A stretch of DNA of 64,000 bases from Brucella haematophila (GTDB lineage Bacteria; Pseudomonadota; Alphaproteobacteria; Rhizobiales; Rhizobiaceae). Each line of letters opens with the position of its first letter. The stretch's first letter is position 1. Below the pieces are notes generated by a model. It saw only the letters and a list, made by a program, of their open reading frames with translations, was not told where the DNA came from and did not search any database. The stretch is from assembly GCF_005938105.1 (NCBI RefSeq), contig NZ_VCPE01000016.1:1-64000 (forward strand). The letters run 5' to 3'. The position numbers were made by a program, and so were the translations under genes. Shown one piece after another: positions 27,612 to 39,622 of the stretch.

Positions 27612-27941
27612 TTAATTCGATCTGTCTTCCCGAGAGGTAATAATTGTCACTTCATCGGGATGGGAGAGATTAAGCGCTCTGCGCGCCTGCTCGTCAAGCA
27701 TATCCTTTTCAATGGATCCGTCACGCAGAAGCCCGACGCGCTTTTCGAGTGCGGCACGCTCACCGCTGATTTTTTCGAGCTGCTTTGTCAGGTTCGCCTT
27801 TTGCTCTTCAAGCTGGATACGGGCGTAGAGCCCGAATTCGCCGTGATAGGCGTGGAAGCCGAAATAGCTGAGAAACGCAGCCGTCAGGATGGGCAAAATA
27901 AAGCGCCCACGGATCGATTTACGTTTCTGCTTGGTCCACAT
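27612..27941 (-). CDS. ftsB: FtsB/DivIC-type septum formation initiator
   Basis: A 109-residue bitopic protein: short basic cytoplasmic start (WTKQKRKSIRGRF), one membrane span (about 14-33), then a coiled coil (ARIQLEEQKANLTKQLEKISGERAALEKRV) and a conserved end with DMLDEQARRALNLSHPDEV. This is the FtsB architecture; the protein bridges FtsL and FtsQ in the divisome. It lies between eno and pdhA on the same strand, the usual alphaproteobacterial place. Confidence 0.88.
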   Translation of the reverse strand: MWTKQKRKSIRGRFILPILTAAFLSYFGFHAYHGEFGLYARIQLEEQKANLTKQLEKISGERAALEKRVGLLRDGSIEKDMLDEQARRALNLSHPDEVTIITSREDRSN

Positions 27942-28140
27942 TGCGGCTTCCTTCCCGGATGATTTTGACGGCAGCGAATCTCAAGCTGTAACCGCCAATC
28001 CGAATTCCACCATGAAGCATTATTTTGCTTAACAGAGCTTTACCGCAGCCATATGTCAGGGAAAGATTAACCCTATTTTTGTGAAACAGATTAGGTGTTC
28101 ACAAGACGGTGTATTTTTTTAAATTCACTCTTAAAGAGGG

Positions 28141-28177
28141 AAATCGGCAATCATCATCAATCCCTGATTGCCGATTT
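28141..28177. terminator. Hairpin after the DUF1428 gene
   Basis: A perfect 13-base-pair stem AAATCGGCAATCA / TGATTGCCGATTT with an 11-base loop, 24 bases beyond the DUF1428 stop. T-tracts are short on both strands (TTTCCC on minus, TTTATTCC on plus). Confidence 0.6.
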
Positions 28178-28201
28178 ATTCCTTATCAGACGTCCAAACG
28201 A

Positions 28202-28555
28202 TCACACATCGAGAATCGTTGAGAACCCGCCCATGATCATGCGCTTGCCATCGAAGGGCATCTCGCTGCCCATCGCAGCCATGCGAGGATCGCTCATCAT
28301 CTTCTGATTGGCCGCATCGCGCGTGGCCTTGTCGGGATACTCGAACCAGGAGAAAACCACCTCCTCATCGTCCGTTGCCTGCACGGCCCGGCGGAAGTCG
28401 GTCACCTTGCCATCAGGGACATCGTCGCCCCAAGCTTCGACCATGCGCGTGACGCCAAACTCCTTGAACAGTTCGGCAGCAGTCGCGGCATGTTTGCGAT
28501 AGATTTCCTTGTTCGCCTTCGGAACGGCGACGACGAAACCTTCAATATAGGCCAT
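28202..28555 (-). CDS. DUF1428 family protein (YbaA-like)
   Basis: A 117-residue protein of the DUF1428 family, a dimeric alpha-beta barrel fold of unknown role. The opening AYIEGFVVAVPKANKEIYRKHA and the later EWGDDVPDGKVTDFRRAVQ-like and MSDPRM segments match the family. E. coli YbaA is the named relative. It stands alone, with an ATTGATATCAAT palindrome 114 bases upstream, which suggests control by a dedicated regulator. Confidence 0.85.
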   Translation of the reverse strand: MAYIEGFVVAVPKANKEIYRKHAATAAELFKEFGVTRMVEAWGDDVPDGKVTDFRRAVQATDDEEVVFSWFEYPDKATRDAANQKMMSDPRMAAMGSEMPFDGKRMIMGGFSTILDV

Positions 28556-28668
28556 TTTCTCTCTCCCTTTGATCTCCCCCCAATACGGCTCGGGTCGGTA
28601 CGGGATTGAGCCGCTTCATGTCTGCCATTCTGCGCCCACTTCAGGGCCAGCACATGGCAAAGATAATA

Positions 28669-28684
28669 ATATTGATATCAATAT
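28669..28684. promoter_or_regulatory. Perfect 16-base palindrome upstream of the DUF1428 gene
   Basis: ATATTGATATCAATAT is a perfect dyad between the DUF1428 gene (starts 28555) and the end of eno. AT-rich palindromes with a TTGATATCAA core are typical of MarR- or ArsR-type repressor sites. No such regulator gene is adjacent. Confidence 0.5.
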
Positions 28685-28739
28685 ATTTGAGCGGAGTCAA
28701 AATCAGAACTGGATGACATGTCGATGCGGCCTCAAGGGC

Positions 28740-28770
28740 AACGAAAAAGGCGGGCACAGGGCCCGCCTTT
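28740..28770 (-). terminator. Terminator of eno
   Basis: AAAGGCGGGC / GCCCGCCTTT (28746-28770) followed on the minus strand by TTTTTCG, 21 bases after the eno stop. Confidence 0.85.
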
Positions 28771-28791
28771 CAACGTTACCTTCAGTTCCGA

Positions 28792-30184
<1,393 letters not shown>

Positions 30185-30224
30185 AATTCGCTTTGAATTC
30201 CGAGTGTCTGAATCAAAAAGGTGG

Positions 30225-30330
30225 CAGGCAGCGGCGAAAATGGTGATTTCGAGAACCGGAGCGCAGCGTACTTTTGGGTACGTGAGCACCGGAAGCGCAG
30301 AAATTGCCATTTGCAGCCCGGCATGACGGC
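30225..30330. repeat. Structured intergenic element between kdsA and eno
   Basis: A near-palindrome (30254-30293) with CCGGAGCGCAGCGTAC and GTACGTGAGCACCGG arms around TTTTGG, flanked by GGTGATTTCGAGAA and GCAGAAATTGCCAT, which are also partly complementary. It lies after kdsA and before the kdsA terminator. From memory, this sequence type recurs in Brucellaceae intergenic DNA, but no second copy is in the window. Confidence 0.45.
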
Positions 30331-30344
30331 TTTTGGAACAGACA

Positions 30345-31178
30345 CTAAAGCCCCTTGGCAATCCGGTCGAACGCCACCAGCTTTTCCAGCAATGCTGGCA
30401 TCTTGTCGATCGGTACCATGTTTGGTCCGTCCGACGGCGCATTGTCTGGATCCTGATGGGTTTCAATGAAGAGACCGGCTACCCCGACAGCCACCGCTGC
30501 GCGAGCCAGTGTTTCAACAAATTCGCGCTGTCCGCCTGACGAACCGCCCTGCCCGCCCGGCTGCTGTACCGAATGGGTCGCATCGAACACTACCGGCGCG
30601 CCAAGGCCAGCCATGATCGGCAGCGAACGCATGTCGGAAACCAGCGTATTATAGCCGAAAGACGCGCCGCGTTCGGTTGCGAGCACATTCGGATTGCCGC
30701 TTTCGGTGATCTTGGCCAGAACATTCTTCATGTCCCAGGGTGCCAGGAACTGCCCCTTCTTGACATTGACCACGCGGCCCGTCTTTGCGGCGGCGACCAG
30801 CAGATCGGTCTGACGGCAGAGGAAAGCCGGAATCTGGAGCACATCAACAACCGGTGCGACGGCAGCGCATTGTTCTTCCGTGTGAATATCGGTCAGAACC
30901 GGAAAGCCGAATTCCTTTTTCAGATCGGTAAAAACCTCCAGCGCCTTTTCGAGACCGATACCGCGCTCCGCTTTCAACGACGTGCGGTTGGCCTTGTCGA
31001 AGCTGGACTTGTAGACGAGACCGATACCCAGCTTGTCGGTGATTTCCTTCAGGCGGCCTGCCATGTCGAAGGCATGCTCCCGCGTTTCCATCTGGCAGGG
31101 GCCAGCGATCAGCGCGAAACGCGCGCTGTTGGAGAAGGTAACATTACCGACTTTGACGGAGGAATTGGCGGTCGTCAT
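30345..31178 (-). CDS. kdsA: 3-deoxy-8-phosphooctulonate synthase (Kdo-8-P synthase)
   Basis: Condenses phosphoenolpyruvate with arabinose-5-phosphate to Kdo-8-phosphate for the lipopolysaccharide inner core. The 277-residue sequence has [28 protein letters not shown], and the [11 protein letters not shown] loop of the DAHP/KDO8P family. A substrate, PEP, is the product of the adjacent enolase. The upstream glyoxalase-like gene ends one base before the kdsA start, so they are translated together. Confidence 0.96.
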   Translation of the reverse strand: MTTANSSVKVGNVTFSNSARFALIAGPCQMETREHAFDMAGRLKEITDKLGIGLVYKSSFDKANRTSLKAERGIGLEKALEVFTDLKKEFGFPVLTDIHTEEQCAAVAPVVDVLQIPAFLCRQTDLLVAAAKTGRVVNVKKGQFLAPWDMKNVLAKITESGNPNVLATERGASFGYNTLVSDMRSLPIMAGLGAPVVFDATHSVQQPGGQGGSSGGQREFVETLARAAVAVGVAGLFIETHQDPDNAPSDGPNMVPIDKMPALLEKLVAFDRIAKGL

Positions 31179-32078
31179 TTACTCAACACCTTCAAATACG
31201 AACAACGTACCCTGGCCTTTAGCCGGAGAAACGATGATACGGCCATCTCTTTTCAGAAACGTGACACCGTTGCGGTCAAGAAGCTGCTCGACTGTCAAAA
31301 GCGAAGCAACCGTGAAGACCAGTCCTGCAAGCCGCAAACCGCGACCATGCAGTTCTGGCAACCATCCAAAGCTCTGTTCAAACTGTTTGGAAGGAACGAT
31401 CTCTATATCGGCATTGCCGGCGGTGATTTCCAGAGAACCACCGTCATGCTTGCGCGCAGGCGCATGAAACACGCCTTGCAGCAATTCCGAAAACTCTGCC
31501 GGATTTTCCTCGCAGATCAGGATTTTGCGCAGGCCGGTGACGCCATTCTCATGCGCAATCAGATGCGAACGATCCGTTTTCGGATATGCCAGCCGCTGGC
31601 AACAGAAGAAAAAGGCATCGGGAGCGCGCAAATCCGCAGCAAAAGACAGACGGAAACTGGCGATCTCGCGCTTGCCTTCCCGGCTGAGAAACGCGCGGGA
31701 AAACTCGACCATGCGGCCACCGGAAACACCACGCCGTTTGAACTCGGCGTGATCGGCGCGGGCATCATCGGTCTTGAAGGCTATTCCGGAAAAGCCGTCC
31801 TGTCCGCTGCGGAAGCGGTAGGCCTGATCGCGGAGAATGAAACTGTTCGAGCGACGGGCGGCAGCCACATAAAGCGGCTCGCGGTCGACTGCCAGCATTT
31901 CCAGATAGGTGTCGTCAGCAAAAAAGCTGCACACATTGGCGGTGCCGAATGGATGCTGGGCATTCGGGGCCACTGTAAATCCCAAGAGGGAAAGTCTCGC
32001 GCGCGCTTCGTCCAGTTGTTCAACCGGCAGAACCAGATGGTCGACCGAACGAGCGTTGCGCGCGAGATCACTATTCAT
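31179..32078 (-). CDS. Glyoxalase-like (VOC) domain protein
   Basis: A 299-residue protein with the Glyoxalase_3-type start (SVDHLVLPVEQLDEARARLSLLGFTVAP, then HPFGTANVCSFF and YLEMLAV) and a second, less clear module from about residue 165 (HLIAHENGVTGLRKILICEENP). Such proteins bind metal and small substrates, but the function is unknown. It lies between pyrG (four-base gap) and kdsA (adjacent), suggesting an operon pyrG-VOC-kdsA and perhaps a role near nucleotide sugar or Kdo metabolism; that is context only. Confidence 0.82.
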   Translation of the reverse strand: MNSDLARNARSVDHLVLPVEQLDEARARLSLLGFTVAPNAQHPFGTANVCSFFADDTYLEMLAVDREPLYVAAARRSNSFILRDQAYRFRSGQDGFSGIAFKTDDARADHAEFKRRGVSGGRMVEFSRAFLSREGKREIASFRLSFAADLRAPDAFFFCCQRLAYPKTDRSHLIAHENGVTGLRKILICEENPAEFSELLQGVFHAPARKHDGGSLEITAGNADIEIVPSKQFEQSFGWLPELHGRGLRLAGLVFTVASLLTVEQLLDRNGVTFLKRDGRIIVSPAKGQGTLFVFEGVE

Positions 32079-32081
32079 GCA

Positions 32082-33722
<1,641 letters not shown>

Positions 33723-33856
33723 TTAGACTTTCTTAATTGATTCCACCACAAAAAAATGCGCTCCAAAGTGATTTTTCACTGAAGCGATGCGGTAATCGTT
33801 GTTGAACCCAGACATGCCACCCCAAAACGGAACGTTTGGAGAGCGACACGAGACCC

Positions 33857-33917
33857 TCAGCGTATTCCACGAATGTGAACGCCATACGCTGAACCTGACC
33901 GGAGCACGACCTCCGGA
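33857..33917. ncRNA. Tandem hairpins, candidate structured RNA
   Basis: A nine-base-pair stem TCAGCGTAT / ATACGCTGA (33857-33892) is directly followed by CCGGAG / CTCCGG (about 33899-33916). Two adjacent hairpins in a gene-free gap could be a small RNA or the pyrG leader; neither has a T-run. Confidence 0.3.
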
Positions 33918-34025
33918 GTGAATACGTAGTAACGTCTTAATGGCCCCTGCCCGACATTTCCATGCCGAAGCCCGAAATCCACAGATAAGGCCTCAAGCGA
34001 GGTGCCGCGCCATGGATAGAATGGC

Positions 34026-34060
34026 CAAAGAAAAGCCGGGCCCAAAAGCCCGGCCATTTT
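34026..34060 (-). terminator. Terminator of the L,D-transpeptidase gene
   Basis: GCCGGGC / GCCCGGC stem (34035-34054), extended by further pairs, followed on the minus strand by TTTTCTTTGG, 25 bases after the stop. Confidence 0.8.
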
Positions 34061-34078
34061 TCAGATCGTCAAGATAGA

Positions 34079-34780
34079 TCAGAGAACGACGACTTCGGTG
34101 CCGAGACCGACGCGCTCGTAAAGATCCATGACATCTTCATTGATCATACGGAAGCAGCCGTTCGAAGCGGAGCTGCCGATGGTCCAGGGCTGAACCGTTC
34201 CGTGAATGCGGATATAGGTGTCTTTGTTACCCTGGAACAGATACATGGCGCGCGAACCGAGCGGGTTGCCCGGGCCACCATCCATGCCGTTCTTGAAACG
34301 ACCGTAATGGCCTGGATCGCGCTCGACCATTTCCTTGGTCGGGATCCAGCGCGGCCATTCACGCTTGGCGTTAACGGTCGCGGAACCCTTGAACTCAAGG
34401 CCCTGCTTGCCAACTGCGATGCCATAGCGGCGCGCCGTCGTCGAGGTTTCCACATAGTAGAGGAAACGCTGCTTCGGATCGATCACGATGGTGCCCGGCT
34501 TGTAGCCCGTGAAGGCCACTTCCTGCGCGCGGAACTTGGGATCGATATTGTACTTGTTGGCCTTCACACCGGCATTGCCGTTGGAAGCGCTCTTTTTCTT
34601 CTTCTTCGGCTTGTCCGGATTGGCCTTGGCGTCGCTCGAAAGCGCAACCTGCTGCACGTTAGCGGCAGCGGCTTCATTCAGCTGTGCCTCGGCACCGACC
34701 GGCGAAGCGGCAAAAGCCGGCGCGGAAATTCCAACGCAAAGGCTCGCAATGCCAGCCATAAGAATACGACGTGAAAACAT
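34079..34780 (-). CDS. L,D-transpeptidase (ErfK/YbiS/YcfS/YnhG family)
   Basis: A 233-residue exported enzyme with a signal peptide ending AFA (residue 24), a Lys-rich linker (KKKKKSASNGN) and a YkuD domain. The catalytic HGT...IGSSASNGCFRM motif is complete, with the nucleophile Cys near residue 216. These enzymes make 3-3 cross-links in peptidoglycan or attach outer-membrane proteins to it, both important in Rhizobiales with polar growth. The ATG at 34780 is chosen for the signal peptide; GGGAA is eight bases upstream. It is a single gene with its own terminator. Confidence 0.9.
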   Translation of the reverse strand: MFSRRILMAGIASLCVGISAPAFAASPVGAEAQLNEAAAANVQQVALSSDAKANPDKPKKKKKSASNGNAGVKANKYNIDPKFRAQEVAFTGYKPGTIVIDPKQRFLYYVETSTTARRYGIAVGKQGLEFKGSATVNAKREWPRWIPTKEMVERDPGHYGRFKNGMDGGPGNPLGSRAMYLFQGNKDTYIRIHGTVQPWTIGSSASNGCFRMINEDVMDLYERVGLGTEVVVL

Positions 34781-34957
34781 GATCAGTTCCCGAAAATCCA
34801 AGCACAAGCGGAAAATAGCTGCCGCAGCTTTGCGACCAAGCTTTCGCTTTCCATACTGTAAACGCAGGTACGACTCAATTCGTTGCAACAGTTGTGCAAT
34901 GCGATTCGTGAAAGCCTATTGCCTGCTTGCAACACTTTGCAATTTGACGGTTAACAA

Positions 34958-34985
34958 AAAGAAAACCGGCCGATTGGGCCGGTTT
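34958..34985 (-). terminator. Terminator of secG
   Basis: AAACCGGCC / GGCCGGTTT (34963-34985) followed by TTCTTTTTG on the minus strand, 28 bases after the secG stop. Confidence 0.85.
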
Positions 34986-35012
34986 CACAATCTCTTGAAT
35001 AGAAAGCTCTTT

Positions 35013-35477
35013 TTACTGTGAGCTTGGAACCGGGTTGGCCGGAGCTTCCGGCGTAGCCGGCGCCTGCGGTGCGGTGGTTCCGGTCGGAGCTGCTGGAGCA
35101 GCGCCCGGCGCAGCAGGTGCGGTCTCATTCGTGTTGGTGCGAGAAGACTCGCCGCCAAGCTGATTGAGAATGCCGCCGCCAGCGCCGTTGCCGCCTGCCG
35201 GAGCCGTCTGGCTGCCGGATGCTGCCGGAATACGGTTCAGGATGTCGGTCGGGCGTTCGCCATAACGCGCCATGATGCCGAGAACCAGCGACGTCGCGAA
35301 GAAGCCGATTGCCAGAATGGCAGTCGTACGGGTGAGCGCATTGGCGGCACCCCGCGCCGTCATGAAGCCAGAACCGCCGCCAATGCCAAGGCCGCCGCCT
35401 TCAGAGCGCTGGATAAGCACAACGCCGACAAGCGCCAGCACGATCAACAAATGAATGACAATGAGTACGGTTTGCAT
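35013..35477 (-). CDS. secG: Preprotein translocase subunit SecG
   Basis: A 154-residue protein with two membrane spans (about 2-20 and 48-70) and the conserved loop IQRSEGGGLGIGGGSGFMTARG between them, the SecG hallmark. It assists SecYE in protein export. The C-terminal 80 residues are a Gly/Ala/Pro/Thr-rich tail, longer than in E. coli (110 residues in total) but common in Rhizobiales. It lies downstream of tpiA on the same strand with 160 bases between. Confidence 0.93.
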   Translation of the reverse strand: MQTVLIVIHLLIVLALVGVVLIQRSEGGGLGIGGGSGFMTARGAANALTRTTAILAIGFFATSLVLGIMARYGERPTDILNRIPAASGSQTAPAGGNGAGGGILNQLGGESSRTNTNETAPAAPGAAPAAPTGTTAPQAPATPEAPANPVPSSQ

Positions 35478-35637
35478 GGGTAACGGTCTTTACGTCCCTG
35501 AACTAAAGCAGTTCCAGGACACATCACATGACCATGTCCAGACTGCACGATAGAATAGATGCGGCTCTTTACACGCTATTGCGTGATAATCCAAGCCCCG
35601 CCGCCCAAGTTAGAAGCACGGCAGGGCAAGGCACCGC

Positions 35638-36405
35638 TTAAAGGTTGCGATAGGTCTCGCATATGGCGAGGAAGTCGGTCGCCTTCAAGCTCGCTCCGCC
35701 AACAAGTGCACCGTCAACATCGGCAATGCCGAGCAATTCGGTAGAGTTGGAAGGCTTGACCGAACCGCCATAGAGAAGGCGCAGATGCGCGCCCTTGGCT
35801 CCGAAGCGCTCGGTCAGCTGCTCGCGCATGAAGGCATGGGCAGCACGGACATCCTGCACCGTCGGCGTCAGGCCCGTGCCGATCGCCCACACGGGCTCAT
35901 AGGCAATGATAGTGTTTTCGGCAGTCAGGCCATCCGGCAGGGAACCTGCCAGCTGCGAGCCGATGACTTCGAGCGTGCGTTCCGACTTGCGTTCATCCGC
36001 GGTTTCACCGACGCAAACGATGGTCACAAGGCCGGCTGCCCAAGCGGCTTCGGTCTTTGCCTTCACAACATCGTTGGTTTCGCCGTGATCTGTACGGCGT
36101 TCCGAATGGCCGATAATGACGTGACTTGCGCCTGCTTCTTTCAGCATTTCGGCCGAAATATCGCCGGTATGTGCGCCAGACACCTTGGAGTGGCTGTCCT
36201 GCCCGCCGAGGCCGACCGTGGTTTCTCCAGAGAGTGTTTCGGCAGCGCGTGACAGCAGAGTAGCAGGCACACAGATCACCGCATCGAGTTTTCTGCCGAA
36301 ATCGGAGCTCAGACCGGCTGCAATCGCGCGCAGCTCGGTGAGAGATTCTCCCGTGCCATTCATCTTCCAGTTGCCAGCGACCAACGGACGGATACCCGGA
36401 GTCAT
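35638..36405 (-). CDS. tpiA: Triosephosphate isomerase
   Basis: Interconverts dihydroxyacetone phosphate and glyceraldehyde-3-phosphate. The 255-residue protein has [11 protein letters not shown], the catalytic His in IGHSERR, the catalytic Glu in [11 protein letters not shown] and the phosphate loop LYGGSVKP. The frame is open 24 codons upstream, but the ATG at 36405 with GAGGAGA five bases before is the natural start. It is divergent from ppiD. Confidence 0.97.
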   Translation of the reverse strand: MTPGIRPLVAGNWKMNGTGESLTELRAIAAGLSSDFGRKLDAVICVPATLLSRAAETLSGETTVGLGGQDSHSKVSGAHTGDISAEMLKEAGASHVIIGHSERRTDHGETNDVVKAKTEAAWAAGLVTIVCVGETADERKSERTLEVIGSQLAGSLPDGLTAENTIIAYEPVWAIGTGLTPTVQDVRAAHAFMREQLTERFGAKGAHLRLLYGGSVKPSNSTELLGIADVDGALVGGASLKATDFLAICETYRNL

Positions 36406-36640
36406 TGTATTCTCCTCGCCTTTGTAAACGGCAGACGCTTCCAGCAAATAACGCATGGCCGCGCCGAATTTTGCCACTGACTAAGCATATTCGTGTCGCA
36501 ATGCAAATGTTCTTGGTTGCAGAGCCTCAATGAGACCTTGCATATGGGGCTTGCTTGGGGTTATCCCCTGAACGGTTCAATTCAACGACTGGCTCAACTC
36601 AACCAAAGCCGAGCTTTATATCATAATCGAAGGGTTTCCC

Positions 36641-38527
36641 ATGCTCGACAGCCTGCGCTCTGCCTCTCGCTCCTGGATCTCCAAGCTTCTGCTTGGTGTG
36701 CTCGTCCTGAGCTTCGGCGTCTGGGGCATCGCGGATGTTTTCCGCGGTGGCATGACAGGCAACGCCGCGCTGACAGCAGGCGGCTCCGAAGTCAGCGCGA
36801 CCGACTATCGCTTCGCTTATGAGCAGCAGGTCATGCGCCTGTCGCAGCAGTTCCGCCAGCGTCTGACGCGTGAACAGGCAAAATCCATCGGCGTTGAAAA
36901 CCAGGTTCTGGCGCAGCTTGCAGCCGGTGTCGTGCTCGACGAAGGCGCACGCAACATGCAGCTCGGCCTGTCGAAGGACGGCATTGCACGCCTGACGGCG
37001 GAAGACCCGGCATTCCAGGACGCCGGCGGCAATTTCAATCGCGCGCAGTTTGACGCGGTGTTGCGCCAGTCCGGCATTCGCGCTCAGGATTATCTCGAAA
37101 ATCGCGCCAAGGTTGCCCGTCGCCAGCAAATGGTCGACGCTGCCACCGGCGGCATCAAGATGCCTGACGCGATGCTCAAGGCACTGGCGCTTTATCAGGG
37201 CGAAAGCCGCAGCGTCGACTACATCACCATTCCTGTGGAAAAATCAGACGCGATCCCTGCCCCGTCGGACGACGCCCTCAAGGCCTATTTCGATGCGCAA
37301 AAGGATGAGTACAAGGCGCCTGAATATCGCAAGATCAGCTACGTCAAGCTGGAGCCTGTCGACATTGCCGATCCGGCTGCCGTGACGCAGGAAGAAATCA
37401 ACGAATATTACGAGAAGAACAAGGCGCGCTACGGCACGGTCGAACAGCGCGCCATCGAGCAGATCAGCTTTGCAGATGAGGCTGCGGCCAATGCCGCGCA
37501 GGAAAAGATTGCCGCTGGCACGAGCTTCCTCGACATCGGCAAGGAACAGGGCAAAACCGAAGACGATCTGAAGCTCGGCACTTTCGAGAAAAGCGCCATT
37601 CCTGACCAGACCATCGCCGATGCAGCCTTTGCGCTGGCGGAAAACGGCGTAAGCCCTGTCGTCAAGGGCGGTTTTGGCCCGGTCATTCTGCGCGTTACCA
37701 AGATCGACCAGGCGCATGTCAAGCCGCTCACGGAAGTCGAAGCCGAAATCCGCACGACCCTTGCCAACAACATCGCGGCAAGCAGCATCAGCGGCATTCA
37801 CGATTCCTATGAACAGCAGCGCTCCGATGGCGCGTCGATGGCCGATGTCGCCAAGGGCCTTAGCCTCAAGACTGTTACCGTCGATGCAGTCGATGCAGAA
37901 GGCAACGATCCATCCGGTAAGCCGGTTGAACTGCCGAACGGAAAGGCGCTTCTGGCGGCTGCTTTCCAGGCGGAACAGGGCTTTGACAATGATGCATTGA
38001 CCATGGGCAATGTCGGCTATCTCTGGTACCAGATCGATGGCGTCACTCCTGCCCGCGACCGCACCCTCGACGAAGTCAAGGACAAGGTTGTGGCCGCATG
38101 GAAGGGTGAGGAAGCTGTCAAGCGCCTCAATCAGCGTCTGGAAGATCTCAAGAAGCGTCTCGATGGCGGCGCAACGCTTGATGCAATTGCATCGGAACTC
38201 GGCCTTGAAAAGCAGACCAAGCGTGGCGTGACCCGCTCGACCAACGATGCCGATATCGGCTCGGCTGCGGCAGCGCAGATTTTCCGTGGCCCGAACGGTT
38301 TCACCGGCACGGCGGCAGCGCCTTCCGATGACGCGCAGATTCTCTTCAAGGTGACGGAAGTGACCGAGCCTGCAAGTGCTGGTCCAGACACCATTCCTGA
38401 ACAGCAGCGCAACTATCTGTCGACCGCCCTTTCTGACGACGTGCTGGAACAGATGGTTGGCGAATTGCAAAAGCAGTATCCGGTGAAGATCAACCAGACC
38501 ATCATCAACAATGCTCTTGCGTTCTAG
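36641..38527 (+). CDS. ppiD: PpiD-like periplasmic peptidyl-prolyl isomerase/chaperone
   Basis: A 628-residue membrane-anchored SurA_N/PpiC-type protein. The start LDSLRSASRSWISKLLLGVLVLSFGVWGIADVF gives one span near residues 15-35, as in PpiD. A SurA_N-like chaperone region follows, then a parvulin-like domain at about 230-360 (AIEQISFADEAAANAAQEKI, GVSPVVKGGFGPVILRV), and a long C-terminal helical part. Parvulin catalytic residues look partly degenerate, as in PpiD. It helps proteins leaving SecYEG to fold, together with BamA and SecG encoded here. It heads the run ppiD-trpD-trpC-moaC-moeA. Confidence 0.9.
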   Translation: MLDSLRSASRSWISKLLLGVLVLSFGVWGIADVFRGGMTGNAALTAGGSEVSATDYRFAYEQQVMRLSQQFRQRLTREQAKSIGVENQVLAQLAAGVVLDEGARNMQLGLSKDGIARLTAEDPAFQDAGGNFNRAQFDAVLRQSGIRAQDYLENRAKVARRQQMVDAATGGIKMPDAMLKALALYQGESRSVDYITIPVEKSDAIPAPSDDALKAYFDAQKDEYKAPEYRKISYVKLEPVDIADPAAVTQEEINEYYEKNKARYGTVEQRAIEQISFADEAAANAAQEKIAAGTSFLDIGKEQGKTEDDLKLGTFEKSAIPDQTIADAAFALAENGVSPVVKGGFGPVILRVTKIDQAHVKPLTEVEAEIRTTLANNIAASSISGIHDSYEQQRSDGASMADVAKGLSLKTVTVDAVDAEGNDPSGKPVELPNGKALLAAAFQAEQGFDNDALTMGNVGYLWYQIDGVTPARDRTLDEVKDKVVAAWKGEEAVKRLNQRLEDLKKRLDGGATLDAIASELGLEKQTKRGVTRSTNDADIGSAAAAQIFRGPNGFTGTAAAPSDDAQILFKVTEVTEPASAGPDTIPEQQRNYLSTALSDDVLEQMVGELQKQYPVKINQTIINNALAF

Positions 38528-38586
38528 GTTCTGCTGAGCACAGCTCCGGAACGCAAGAATTCACATAAACAAGCGGCAGAAAGAAA

Positions 38587-39606
38587 ATGGCTGATCTGAA
38601 ACCATACATCGCGAAAGCGGCCTCCGGCGAACCACTGTCGCAGGAGGATTCCAAGGCCGCGTTCGACATCATGATGTCCGGTCAGGCAACGCCTTCGCAG
38701 ATCGGCGGCTTTCTGATGGCTTTGCGCGTGCGCGGCGAAACCGTGCCGGAAATCGTCGGCGCAGTCGCTTCCATGCGGTCGCGCATGCTGCCTGTCGTCG
38801 CCCCGGCAAACGCCATAGACATTGTCGGCACTGGCGGCGATCAGTCCGGTTCCTATAATGTGTCCTCGTGCTCGGCCTTCGTCGTGGCTGGCGCTGGCGT
38901 ACCGGTCGCCAAGCATGGCAACCGCGCCCTGTCCTCGCGCTCAGGCGCTGCTGACACGCTCGCGGCACTTGGCGTCAATATCGAGGCCGATGCGGAAACC
39001 ATCGGCCGCAGCGCCCGGGAAGCCGGTCTCGGCTTCATGTTTGCGCCAATGCACCATTCCGCCATGCGCCACGTCGGCCCGTCCCGCGTGGAGCTTGGAA
39101 CGCGCACGATTTTCAACATACTTGGACCGCTGGCCAATCCGGCAAGCGTGAAGCGCCAGCTTTTGGGCGTATTTGCGGCCCAATGGGTTGAACCGCTGGC
39201 GCATGTGCTCAACGAACTCGGCATGGAAGCCGTCTGGGTCGTCTATGGCGATGGTCTCGATGAAATGACCACCGCTGGAACAACGCAGATCGCGGCGCTT
39301 GAAAATGGCACCGTCCGCACGTTCACAATCACGCCCGAGGAAGTCGGTTTGCGCCGCTGCAAGCCGGAAGAGCTGAAAGGCGGCGATGCTGCCGAGAATG
39401 CCAAGGCGTTGATCGCCGTGCTGGAAGGCGCGAAGAACGCCTATCGCGACATCGTCCTTCTCAACTCCGCCGCAGCGCTGGTAATTGCAGGCAAGGCCGA
39501 GGACCTGAAGGACGGCATCACTCAGGCCGCCCATTCGATTGATAGCGGCGCGGCATTGGCCGTTTTGCAAAAAGTAATCGCTGTCTCAAACGACAAGACA
39601 GTCTGA
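38587..39606 (+). CDS. trpD: Anthranilate phosphoribosyltransferase
   Basis: Second enzyme-step of tryptophan synthesis: joins anthranilate and PRPP. The 339-residue protein has the PRPP loop [38 protein letters not shown] and the [10 protein letters not shown]-like [23 protein letters not shown]. It follows ppiD after 59 bases and precedes trpC by 16. The trpE(G) gene is not adjacent, as is usual in Rhizobiales with split trp loci. Confidence 0.96.
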   Translation: MADLKPYIAKAASGEPLSQEDSKAAFDIMMSGQATPSQIGGFLMALRVRGETVPEIVGAVASMRSRMLPVVAPANAIDIVGTGGDQSGSYNVSSCSAFVVAGAGVPVAKHGNRALSSRSGAADTLAALGVNIEADAETIGRSAREAGLGFMFAPMHHSAMRHVGPSRVELGTRTIFNILGPLANPASVKRQLLGVFAAQWVEPLAHVLNELGMEAVWVVYGDGLDEMTTAGTTQIAALENGTVRTFTITPEEVGLRRCKPEELKGGDAAENAKALIAVLEGAKNAYRDIVLLNSAAALVIAGKAEDLKDGITQAAHSIDSGAALAVLQKVIAVSNDKTV

Positions 39607-39622
39607 CGAGAGGAAGCGCATC

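Noticed and set aside
33857-34057. A 66-codon minus-strand frame between pyrG and the transpeptidase gene
   Set aside because: It runs through two hairpins, lacks a ribosome site and resembles no protein.
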